42,284 nt of DNA from an uncultured Bacilli bacterium (lineage in GTDB: Bacteria > Bacillota_I > Bacilli_A > RF39 > UBA660). Under the pieces are notes generated by a model. It was not told the origin of the DNA, did not search any database, and saw only the letters and a program-made list of their open reading frames with translations. A program made the translations under genes and the position numbers. Below, in pieces: positions 8,116 to 15,404 of the stretch. Position 1 is the stretch's first letter; every line of letters begins with the position of its first letter. Location: NCBI GenBank assembly GCA_947629405.1, contig CANRDL010000007.1, forward strand, positions 1 to 42,284, written 5' to 3'.

Positions 8116-8676
8116 TTAATACCATTCCATTATATCTTTCAATTCTTTTCTAGGTCTTTGTTTAGGTTTTTGATTTGGTATACCAATTGATAAAGCACAA
8201 TTTAATTCTAAATCTTCATGTCCTAACATTTTTGCCACTTGATCTGATACATATACAATATCTCTAATCCATAAACTTCCTAATCCTAAATCAGTTGCTC
8301 TTAAACACATATTTTCTACGCAAGCACCTATTGAAAGATTATCGCCAACAAGCCAATTATCATCTTTTTCTCTAAAAATCAATATTAATACTGGTGCTTG
8401 TTTTATTACATTTGCAGTTTCTTTAACACTACTTGGAACTTTTAATTTTTTTCTTTCCATACTTTCATCATTATTTTTAGTATAATCAATCATTAAATTT
8501 GCTACTTCATTTTTAATATCATTTTTTAAAATTACGAAATACCATGGTTGCCTGTTTTTAGCAGATGGTGCAAGTCTTCCACAATTAAGTATATTTTCTA
8601 AAATTTTCTTTGAAATATTTTTTGAACTAAAACTTCTTATACTTCTTCTTTTTTTAATTGCCTCAATAGTCTTCAT
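8116..8676 (-). CDS. Nitroreductase family FMN-dependent oxidoreductase
   Basis: A 186-aa flavoprotein fold. The N-terminal RRSIRSFSSKNISKKILENIL and LAPSAKNRQPWYFVIL are the FMN-binding signature, and GLGSLWI with the C-terminal LSIGIPNQKPKQRPRK completes the family pattern. Members reduce nitro compounds, quinones or flavins with NAD(P)H; the substrate is unknown here. It is probably transcribed with the transglutaminase-like gene. The araC terminator lies directly upstream, so it likely has its own promoter in the 64-nt gap. GAAAGGAT precedes the start. Confidence 0.92.
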   Translation of the reverse strand: MKTIEAIKKRRSIRSFSSKNISKKILENILNCGRLAPSAKNRQPWYFVILKNDIKNEVANLMIDYTKNNDESMERKKLKVPSSVKETANVIKQAPVLILIFREKDDNWLVGDNLSIGACVENMCLRATDLGLGSLWIRDIVYVSDQVAKMLGHEDLELNCALSIGIPNQKPKQRPRKELKDIMEWY

Positions 8677-8712
8677 TTTATATAATCCTTTCTATTTTAT
8701 TAAAAAATATTA

Positions 8713-8758
8713 TAAAAAAAAAAGATAAACAATTTAAATATCAATTTTGTTTATCTTT
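8713..8758 (-). terminator. Terminator after the AraC-type gene
   Basis: Perfect 12-bp arms (AAAGATAAACAA at 8721-8732 and its complement at 8747-8758) overlap the araC stop and are followed by a T run on the minus strand. Confidence 0.8.
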
Positions 8759-9547
8759 TATGGGAATATATAAATAGCAATTATCTTCAACATATAATTC
8801 AAAATCAAATTCATTGAAAATTTTATAATTAGTTGATTTAAGCCACTGATTATATATTATATTTTCCATTTTAACTATGTCTTTTTGTTTTCTAGAACCT
8901 ACATCAAATATTGCATATTTATTTCTAGGAATTTTAACGGGTTTAGTATCTTTATAGTTTATTTTACTTCCTACATAATAAAAATATTTATTATTTTTAA
9001 ATAAACCAATTCCATACATTCCGATTTTGTTTAATTTTTCATAAATACCATTTTTTATTAAATAACTATATAACTTTCTAATTTCAAAGAGTAAATCATC
9101 ATATTTATCTGCTTCGATTTCATAGCAATATATTGTTATCTCATTTATATTTTTTATTTCAAAATTCAACTCATTACATAAATTATTATTATCATTAAAT
9201 TTTATAATTGAAAATAATTTATAAGTTTTATCTTTTTTTCTACATTCACTTGGAGTTAATCCAAACATTTTTTTAAATGATCTAGCAAAGGAAATTGCAG
9301 AATCATAGCCATATTTTACTGCTAAGTCTATAATTTTTATATCAGTAGATTTCAATTCTTCAAAAGCCTTGCTTAATCTTCTTTTTCGAATATATTCGGA
9401 AATTGTAATATTAGTTAAAAAAACAAAAATTCTTTGTAAAGAATATTCTGAAACACCAACAATTTTCGCTAATTTTCTATATTCAATATTATTTGTCAAA
9501 TTATTTTCAATATAAGTTATCATTTCATTTAATAATTCATAATTCAT
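8741..9547 (-). CDS. AraC-family regulator with a C-terminal GyrI-like effector domain
   Basis: 268 aa. Residues about 1-105 contain two helix-turn-helix units: LRRLAK-type YRKLAKIVGVSEYSLQRIF and the recognition segment YGYDSAISFARSFKKMFGLTPSECRKKD, the AraC signature. The C-terminal half (about 115-265) looks like a GyrI/effector-binding domain as in Rob- or BmrR-like regulators that sense small hydrophobic molecules. It overlaps the end of the broken acetyltransferase gene by 11 nt, suggesting an original two-gene operon. Target genes are unknown; the nitroreductase operon just downstream is a candidate. Confidence 0.9.
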   Translation of the reverse strand: MNYELLNEMITYIENNLTNNIEYRKLAKIVGVSEYSLQRIFVFLTNITISEYIRKRRLSKAFEELKSTDIKIIDLAVKYGYDSAISFARSFKKMFGLTPSECRKKDKTYKLFSIIKFNDNNNLCNELNFEIKNINEITIYCYEIEADKYDDLLFEIRKLYSYLIKNGIYEKLNKIGMYGIGLFKNNKYFYYVGSKINYKDTKPVKIPRNKYAIFDVGSRKQKDIVKMENIIYNQWLKSTNYKIFNEFDFELYVEDNCYLYIPIKDKQN

Positions 9548-10021
9548 TTAAACCACACTCTCTTAATGCATATTCATAAACGCTTTCAACTCCAGTATTA
9601 TTTAAAATAAAACCATATTTTTCATATAAGTTTTAAGTTATCTTTTAAACAATCTAATCTTAAATATTTTTTACCATCTTTTATTGCTATTTCTTTACTC
9701 TTATCAAAAATAATTTTCCCTATATTTTTGAATCCAACTTTTGTAACGACTTTATATATATAATAAGCCGGAGTTATACTATCATTCCAATATTTGCTAT
9801 TAGTAGATAATTCAAATCCCCCCTACTATTTCATCATCATGTTTAATAATATAATATTTTTTGTTTTTTATTATATCTATAAATTCTTTTTTAGGATAAA
9901 TTTTAAGATATCCATTCCATTGTTTAATATTATTATCTTTAAACCATTTAATTCTTTCATAATATAATTCTAAAATGGAATCTATATTATTAATATTAGC
10001 TAATTCTATTTTATAATTCAT
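9537..10021 (-). pseudogene. GNAT acetyltransferase, broken by two frameshifts
   Basis: The first 69 codons (10021-9812) encode a GNAT N-terminus, MNYKIELANINNIDSILELY, and end early after a run of six G (about 9821-9826). Shifting frame there restores GGFELSTNSKYWNDSITPAYY and the acetyl-CoA loop segment VGFKNIGKIIFDKSKEIA up to a second break near 9640. A further shift restores LYEKYGFI, a hallmark of the GNAT C-terminus, and runs to TGA at 9537-9539, inside the araC start region. The intact protein would be about 160 aa. The reconstruction is read directly from the sequence; whether the breaks are real or assembly errors in homopolymers is unknown. Confidence 0.8.
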
Positions 10022-10127
10022 TGTTACATCTCCAATATTTCTCTCATACTTGCATTATATCAAATTATTTTTATAATTTAAAACTAATTTACATTATACA
10101 ATTAAAGATAAAAAATAAAAAACATAA

Positions 10128-10171
10128 TAAAAAGTATGACTATTTTATCAATTGACAAAATTAATCATACT
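10128..10171 (-). terminator. Long terminator hairpin after dacA
   Basis: Arms AGTATGA/TCATACT (10133-10139 and 10165-10171) enclose a nearly palindromic AT-rich core, then T residues follow on the minus strand. The remaining stretch 10022-10127 up to the broken acetyltransferase gene is AT-rich and shows nothing else I can name. Confidence 0.7.
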
Positions 10172-10230
10172 GAAATTTATGTTTAGCGTTATATCACTTT
10201 AAATTTAAAAATTATTTTACATTTACTTGT

Positions 10231-11373
10231 CTAAACATTACCACCAATTAATTGTTTTAAAGAAGTTAATAAGACATCAAAATAACTATTTCTTTCTATA
10301 TTTTTATTAATTGTTAATGGAACTTTTTTGTAGATATTTCCATCTTCATCAATTATTTTTAATTCACCTACTTTTTCTCCTACTTTAATTGGAGCGGTTA
10401 CATTATATTTTTTTATATCTAATTTATATTTTTTATTAGAATCAGATATTTTTATTAATTTAGAAATATCCGTATTAACAATAAGGTCAGCCGTTTTTTC
10501 TTTTCCGCGATTAATTTTTATTTTCCCTACTTTTTTATTTTTCTTTAATATTTTTTGAATTTTATAACTATTAAAACCATAAGTTAATAAACTTTGGGTG
10601 TCTTTAGTTCTAGTTTTACTATCTGCTTCGTTCATTAAAACAGAAATCAAGCGCATATTATTTTTTTTAGCAGTTGCAGTCAGACAATATCCCGCTTTTT
10701 GGGTGTAACCAGTTTTTAACCCATCGACACTTTTATCAAATCGAACTAATTTATTAGTATTTACCAGCCAAATTTTTGTTCCGTCACTTTTCGTAAAATA
10801 TTCTTCATAAATTTTAGAATAATTTAATATTTTCTCGTGTCTAATTAATTCTTTAGCCATTAATGCCATATCGTAAGCAGTTGAATAATGATTATCGGAA
10901 TCTAAACCATGAACATTTTCAAAATGGGTATTTTTACATCCTAATTCTTGGGCTTTTTTATTCATTAAATTAACAAATGCTTTTTCTGATCCTGCAATTT
11001 TTTCAGCTAAGGCGACTACTGCATCATTAGCACTGGCAACAGTTATTGCTTTAATTAAATCATCTACTTTTTCTTTGGTATTTGGCTGTAAGAATATTTG
11101 GCTACCACCCATTGAAGAGGCATTTTGCGATATTTCTACTTTTTCATCTAATTTTAAATTACCATTTTCTACCTGATCCATTATTAATATTAAACTCATA
11201 ATTTTCGTCATTGAAGCGGGCGCCAATTTTTCCGATTCATTTTTTTTGTAAAGAATATCACCTGTATCATAACTCATTAAAATCCCACTTTTAGCAGAAA
11301 TTTCTAATTCTTCAGCTTTTACATTAGGAATTAGGAATATTAAAAATAAGAAAAATATACCAATTTTTTTCAA
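10231..11373 (-). CDS. dacA: D-alanyl-D-alanine carboxypeptidase (DacA/DacF type)
   Basis: A serine peptidase that trims the terminal D-Ala from peptidoglycan stem peptides. Catalytic motifs with numbering from 11373: SMTK at 54-57, SAN at 114-116 and KTG at 220-222. An N-terminal signal peptide (KKIGIFFLFLIFLIPNVKA) directs export, a PBP5 C-terminal beta domain follows, and the last residues form the usual amphipathic anchor. The GTG at 11382 lies within the AGGTGG ribosome site, so the start is more likely the TTG at 11373, giving 380 aa. In Bacillus dacF precedes spoIIAA; here it lies apart, so a vegetative or sporulation role is undecided. Confidence 0.92.
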   Translation of the reverse strand: MKKIGIFFLFLIFLIPNVKAEELEISAKSGILMSYDTGDILYKKNESEKLAPASMTKIMSLILIMDQVENGNLKLDEKVEISQNASSMGGSQIFLQPNTKEKVDDLIKAITVASANDAVVALAEKIAGSEKAFVNLMNKKAQELGCKNTHFENVHGLDSDNHYSTAYDMALMAKELIRHEKILNYSKIYEEYFTKSDGTKIWLVNTNKLVRFDKSVDGLKTGYTQKAGYCLTATAKKNNMRLISVLMNEADSKTRTKDTQSLLTYGFNSYKIQKILKKNKKVGKIKINRGKEKTADLIVNTDISKLIKISDSNKKYKLDIKKYNVTAPIKVGEKVGELKIIDEDGNIYKKVPLTINKNIERNSYFDVLLTSLKQLIGGNV

Positions 11374-11463
11374 TTTAACCACCTAATAAAAAATACGCAT
11401 AAAAAAAATTTATATTACTCATAAATTTTTAGTATATTATTTTAATAAGTGTCTATAATAATA

Positions 11464-11609
11464 ACAGAGATAGTTAAATAATTAATTTATTTTATTAAAC
11501 TATCTCTGTATATAAATTTGTAGTTTTAAATATAATTTAAAACTACCTTTCTTTAAAGATCTTATTTTAGATCTTTCATAATAAAAGACTCAATTATTTT
11601 GAGTCTTTT
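11464..11609. repeat. Array of four consecutive hairpins between pnp and dacA
   Basis: Four palindromes stand in a row: 11464-11509 (12-bp arms ACAGAGATAGTT), 11520-11546 (12-bp perfect arms GTAGTTTTAAAT, 3-nt loop), 11555-11576 (8-bp arms AAAGATCT) and 11583-11609 (11-bp arms AAAAGACTCAA). The last overlaps the pnp stop and ends in a T run on the minus strand, so it can serve as the pnp terminator. The other three lack clear T runs. The intervening sequence shows no reading frame. Their function is unknown. Confidence 0.8.
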
Positions 11610-13753
11610 TTATTTTTTTCTTTAGAAGAAGTTTTAGGCAAAGCTTCTTTTCTAGATAGATTTAAGCGACCACGGTTATCATACCCTAATGCTTTTACAA
11701 TTATTTCATCACCTAAATTAACAACATCAGTAGTTTTTTCAACGCGTTTTTTATCAAGTTGAGAAATATGTACTAATCCTTCACAACCTGGCCATAATTC
11801 TACAAAACAACCAAATTCTTCCACTTTGACAACTTTACCATTATAAATTTTATTTACTTCTACTTCTCTTACTATATCTTTAATCATTTTAGCTGTTTTT
11901 TCAATAATTTCTTTATCAGTATGATAAATAACTACTCTTCCATCATCTTCAAGATCAACTTTAACAGCATTTTTATCATTTACACTATCAACATTGGAAG
12001 CTTCTAAAATAATTTTTGTTATTGTTTCGCCACCACGGCCAATAACATCTTTAATTTTATCAGGATTAATATTAAATGTCTCTATTTTAGGAGCATAAAT
12101 TGAAACTTCTTTTCGAGGTTCGGAAATGGCATTTTCCATAACATCTAAAATTTGTAAACGAGCCTTTTTTGCTTGAGCAAGTGCTTCTTTTAATATTTTT
12201 TCATTTATACCTTTAATTTTTATATCCATTTGTAGAGCACAGATACCTTTTCTTGTTCCCGCAACTTTAAAGTCCATATCTCCCATATGATCTTCTAATC
12301 CTTGAATATCCGTAAGAATTGTATATTTTTTACCATTAGTAATAAGACCCATGGCAATTCCGGCAACTGGCGCTTTTATAGGAACACCGGCAGTCATCAA
12401 AGAAAGACAACCCGCACATATAGTAGCTTGAGATGAACTTCCATTTGATCCTAAGATTTCTGATACAACCCTTATAGTATAAGGGAATTCTTCTTCAGAA
12501 GGAATAACTTGTAATAACGCTCTTTCTCCTAAAGCACCATGACCAATTTCTCTTCTACCAGGAGCACCATATCTTCCTACTTCGCCAACTGAAAAAGGTG
12601 GGAAGTTATAATGTAACATAAATCTTTTTGTATCTTCAATACCAAGTCCGTCAAGTATTTGGTGTTCATTCATAGCCCCTAAAGTTGTAGTAGCTAATGC
12701 TTGAGTTTGACCACGAGTAAATACGGCTGAACCATGAGTTCTTGGTAAAATATCAATCTCGGCTTTCAGATTTCTTATTTCATCCATCTTACGACCATCA
12801 GGTCTAATTTTTTTATCAATAATTAAATGTCTTACTTGTTCTCCTTCAATTAGATTAACTATTTTTTCAACCGATTTAATTATTTCTTCAATATTTTCAT
12901 CATCATTATAAAGTTCGGTAAAATAATTAATCGTATCTTCTTTTACTTGACTAATTTCTGTTTCTTTTTTTAATCCATCTTTAATTTGAATAGCTTTAAG
13001 CATAGGTTTTTCAGCATATTTTCTTACTTCTTTTTCTAATTTTTCATCAATATTAGCAAGTTCTACTTTTACTTTTTCTTTACCTATTTCTTTAATTATT
13101 TTTTCTTCTATTTTACATAATTTTTTAATATAATCATGACCAAGCATTAAAGCATCTAACATAACTTTTTCAGATACTTCTTTACTTCCGGCTTCGACCA
13201 TACATATAGCATCTTTTGTACCAGCAACAGTTAATTGTAAATCACTTTCTTCTAGTTCTTTAGCGGTTGGATTAACAATTAATTTTTTATTTACTCTACC
13301 AACAACTACACCAGCTACTGGACCATCAAAAGGAATATCAGAAATTCCAAGGGCTAGTGATGAACCAAATAAAGCAGCCATCTCTGGTGAATTATCTTGA
13401 TCAACAGATAAAACCATATTAATTACTTGAACTTCATTTCTAAAGTTCTCATCAAACATTGGACGAATTGGGCGATCAATTAATCTAGCAGCTAAAGTTG
13501 CATTTTCAGATGGTCTTCCTTCTCTTTTAATAAAACCGCCAGGAATTTTTCCAATTGAATAAAATTTTTCTTGATATAAAACTGTCAATGGAAAAAAGTC
13601 TTGCGTAATAGCATTTTTCCCCATAACTGCCACAGATAATATTACTGTATCTCCATATCTTATTAAAACAGATCCATTATTTTGTAAAGCATAGTCACCA
13701 TTTTCAACTATTAATTTTCTTCCTAAAAAATCTCCTTCATAAATTTTTGCCAT
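11594..13753 (-). CDS. pnp: Polyribonucleotide nucleotidyltransferase (PNPase)
   Basis: 719 aa, full length. Phosphorolytic 3'-5' exoribonuclease in mRNA decay. Two RNase PH-like domains (about 1-230 and 315-550) hold the signature [20 protein letters not shown] and, in the second, [17 protein letters not shown] and [23 protein letters not shown] domain ([15 protein letters not shown]) and an S1 domain ([30 protein letters not shown]) follow. The lysine-rich tail is short. It comes after rpsO with a hairpin between them, the common rpsO-pnp arrangement. Confidence 0.98.
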   Translation of the reverse strand: MAKIYEGDFLGRKLIVENGDYALQNNGSVLIRYGDTVILSVAVMGKNAITQDFFPLTVLYQEKFYSIGKIPGGFIKREGRPSENATLAARLIDRPIRPMFDENFRNEVQVINMVLSVDQDNSPEMAALFGSSLALGISDIPFDGPVAGVVVGRVNKKLIVNPTAKELEESDLQLTVAGTKDAICMVEAGSKEVSEKVMLDALMLGHDYIKKLCKIEEKIIKEIGKEKVKVELANIDEKLEKEVRKYAEKPMLKAIQIKDGLKKETEISQVKEDTINYFTELYNDDENIEEIIKSVEKIVNLIEGEQVRHLIIDKKIRPDGRKMDEIRNLKAEIDILPRTHGSAVFTRGQTQALATTTLGAMNEHQILDGLGIEDTKRFMLHYNFPPFSVGEVGRYGAPGRREIGHGALGERALLQVIPSEEEFPYTIRVVSEILGSNGSSSQATICAGCLSLMTAGVPIKAPVAGIAMGLITNGKKYTILTDIQGLEDHMGDMDFKVAGTRKGICALQMDIKIKGINEKILKEALAQAKKARLQILDVMENAISEPRKEVSIYAPKIETFNINPDKIKDVIGRGGETITKIILEASNVDSVNDKNAVKVDLEDDGRVVIYHTDKEIIEKTAKMIKDIVREVEVNKIYNGKVVKVEEFGCFVELWPGCEGLVHISQLDKKRVEKTTDVVNLGDEIIVKALGYDNRGRLNLSRKEALPKTSSKEKNKKDSK

Positions 13754-13770
13754 AAATACTCCTCTTTTCT

Positions 13771-13802
13771 ATATAAAAAGACACTTTAAAAAGTAAGTGC
13801 CT
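13771..13802 (-). terminator. Hairpin between rpsO and pnp
   Basis: GGCACTT at the end of rpsO pairs with AAGTGTC (one G-U) and is followed by TTTTTAT on the minus strand. It may be a partial terminator or the RNase processing hairpin known from rpsO-pnp operons in other bacteria. Confidence 0.65.
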
Positions 13803-14070
13803 ATTTTCTAATATTTAATTTTTTAATCAATTCTCTATAAGCTACAATATCTTTAGCTTTTAGATAATCAAGTAAACTACGTCTTTTACCAACCATCATT
13901 AAAAGTCCTCTTTTTGAATGATAATCATGAATATGAACTTTTAGATGTTCAGTTAATTCATTAATTCTTTTAGTAAGAATAGCAATTTGAACTTCAGTAG
14001 ATCCCGTATTTTTAGAATCTTTAGAAAATTCTTTAACAATTTTTGCTTTTTCTTCTTTTGTTAATGCCAT
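13801..14070 (-). CDS. rpsO: 30S ribosomal protein S15
   Basis: 89 aa, the standard length. S15 binds the central domain of 16S rRNA early in 30S assembly. Family signatures are [44 protein letters not shown] and the C-terminal [12 protein letters not shown]. It is the first gene of the rpsO-pnp operon, with a strong promoter at 14157-14185 and a structured leader that may allow S15 autoregulation. Confidence 0.98.
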   Translation of the reverse strand: MALTKEEKAKIVKEFSKDSKNTGSTEVQIAILTKRINELTEHLKVHIHDYHSKRGLLMMVGKRRSLLDYLKAKDIVAYRELIKKLNIRK

Positions 14071-14099
14071 AATTTTCTTCTCCCTTCATTTTTATATCC

Positions 14100-14135
14100 G
14101 TTTAATCTTAGTATAAAACCGGGAAAGATTTAAAC
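14100..14135 (-). promoter_or_regulatory. Hairpin in the rpsO leader, possible S15 autoregulatory element
   Basis: Arms GTTTAATCTT (14100-14109) and AAGATTTAAAC (14125-14135) pair over 10 bp with one bulged A, about 30 nt upstream of the rpsO start. S15 represses its own mRNA through leader structures in several phyla. No known S15 motif was matched, so the regulatory role is inference. Confidence 0.4.
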
Positions 14136-14156
14136 CAAGAAAAAACTTCCTAATTA

Positions 14157-14185
14157 ATTATATAAAATTTTTTAATAAATATCAA
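14157..14185 (-). promoter_or_regulatory. Sigma-A type promoter of rpsO-pnp
   Basis: On the minus strand a TTGATA -35 (14180-14185) is separated by 17 bp from a perfect TATAAT -10 (14157-14162). It lies just beyond the stop of the upstream gene and about 90 nt before rpsO. Confidence 0.7.
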
Positions 14186-14192
14186 CTATTTA

Positions 14193-14615
14193 TTACCATT
14201 CTATGTCGCAACCCTTAGCATTTAGGTTCTTTTTAAATTGGCGTAAAGAAATTTTTTCAACTTTTTGATTTTCAGCATAATATGGTTTTAAAGAGTTGAA
14301 ATCAATATATAACATATCATTATGATCTGGAGATGTTGATAATACCTTACCTTTCTTACATACTTTCAATATATACTTATAAATTTTAAAAAGAGCTAAA
14401 GTAGATTTTACATTATCTATATCAATATATTCATCTACATTTAATTTTATTAATATTGCTTTTTCTTTAACTAAGTCTCCATCATAACCACTATATCCTT
14501 CTGCAGAATAACACTCTAATTGATCATCTTTGAAAGATTTGTCTTCCACAAAAACATCAGATTCATAGTTTTTACATTTCATTACATTTCCAACAAAAAA
14601 TTGATTAGTTTTCAT
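14193..14615 (-). CDS. Hypothetical protein, 140 aa
   Basis: A soluble protein without signal or membrane segments. It begins MKTNQFFVGNVMKCKNYES and has a mostly beta-looking, acidic first half and a Lys-rich second half. Five cysteines are scattered (residues about 14, 35, 86 and near the C-terminus) without a metal-binding spacing. I recognise no family. AAAGGAGGG precedes the start. It lies 59 nt after the Crp/Fnr-type regulator gene on the same strand and may be cotranscribed with it, but nothing shows a functional link. Confidence 0.65.
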   Translation of the reverse strand: MKTNQFFVGNVMKCKNYESDVFVEDKSFKDDQLECYSAEGYSGYDGDLVKEKAILIKLNVDEYIDIDNVKSTLALFKIYKYILKVCKKGKVLSTSPDHNDMLYIDFNSLKPYYAENQKVEKISLRQFKKNLNAKGCDIEW

Positions 14616-14674
14616 ATACTAAACCCTCCTTTTATTTATTATAATTTATTTTAAATATAAGTCAATAAATTTAA

Positions 14675-15301
14675 TTAAAATAATAATGTAATCCTTTCAG
14701 CCTCTTTTTTTATAATACCATCATCTATTAGATTCTTTATTTCACGCATCATTGCACTCCTATCAATACTTAAATAATCAGCAAGATCAGTATAAGTAAA
14801 AGGCAAATAAAAACTTTTTTTTAACTTTCTTGATGTCATTATTTGAAAATAAGATAATAACTTCTCTCTAATAGTTCTTTTCGTTAAAACCTCAATACGA
14901 TTATTCATAACTAAAATTTTATCTGTATATACCGAAAATAACGCATCAATTACTTTTTTATATTTAGAATCTTTATTAAAATTACTTACTAAATCTTCAT
15001 AATTAAATATTAAAACTTCACTTTTCTTTTTGGCTTCGACAAATAATTCATTATTAGTATAAATTGTATAAAAAACATCTCCAAATAAATCTTTATCTAT
15101 ATATTTTTCAATAATAGTTTTGTTGCCGTTAACATCGTATCTAATCAAATCTGCTTCCCCTTCAATTAACATAACATACTGATGTCTTTTATCAATATAA
15201 GTAGAAATAATTTCTCCTTTTTTAAATGTTTTTTTCTTAACAAAATTAGTATTTGATAAAACATCTTCTAAATAATATAAGTGATTTAATTTATCATCCA
15301 T
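14675..15301 (-). CDS. Crp/Fnr-family transcriptional regulator
   Basis: 208 aa. The N-terminal cyclic-nucleotide-binding-like beta barrel spans about 15-115 (MLIEGEADLIRYDVNGNKTII), a dimerisation helix follows (about 115-150) and the C-terminal winged helix is seen in FTYTDLADYLSIDRSAMMREIKNLIDDGII. The protein has no cysteine at all, so it cannot carry an FNR iron-sulfur cluster. The cAMP-contact residues of CRP are not recognisable. It is divergent from the nrdD-like gene, and a 22-bp perfect palindrome lies in the shared region, overlapping its own -35 box. Autorepression and control of the nrdD-like gene are likely inferences. Confidence 0.92.
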   Translation of the reverse strand: MDDKLNHLYYLEDVLSNTNFVKKKTFKKGEIISTYIDKRHQYVMLIEGEADLIRYDVNGNKTIIEKYIDKDLFGDVFYTIYTNNELFVEAKKKSEVLIFNYEDLVSNFNKDSKYKKVIDALFSVYTDKILVMNNRIEVLTKRTIREKLLSYFQIMTSRKLKKSFYLPFTYTDLADYLSIDRSAMMREIKNLIDDGIIKKEAERITLLF

Positions 15302-15324
15302 ATTTATTCACCTTCTATAATTTT

Positions 15325-15353
15325 ATTATAATTTACCTTTGTTGCAATTGCAA
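15325..15353 (-). promoter_or_regulatory. Promoter of the Crp/Fnr-type regulator gene
   Basis: On the minus strand TTGCAA (15348-15353) is spaced 17 bp from TATAAT (15325-15330). The -35 lies inside the palindromic operator, so a bound dimer would block RNA polymerase. Confidence 0.65.
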
Positions 15354-15358
15354 CAAAG
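15337..15358. promoter_or_regulatory. 22-bp perfect palindromic operator of a Crp/Fnr-type regulator
   Basis: The half site CTTTGTTGCAA is directly followed by its exact reverse complement, with no spacer. It resembles the TTGCAA-type sites of Crp/Fnr regulators in Firmicutes. It sits midway between the regulator gene and the divergent nrdD-like gene, overlapping the regulator's -35 box and lying at the -35 position for the plus strand. Confidence 0.75.
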
Positions 15359-15404
15359 AAAAGAAAATAAACTATGTTAATATAAATATGAAAAGGTGTA
15401 TGAA

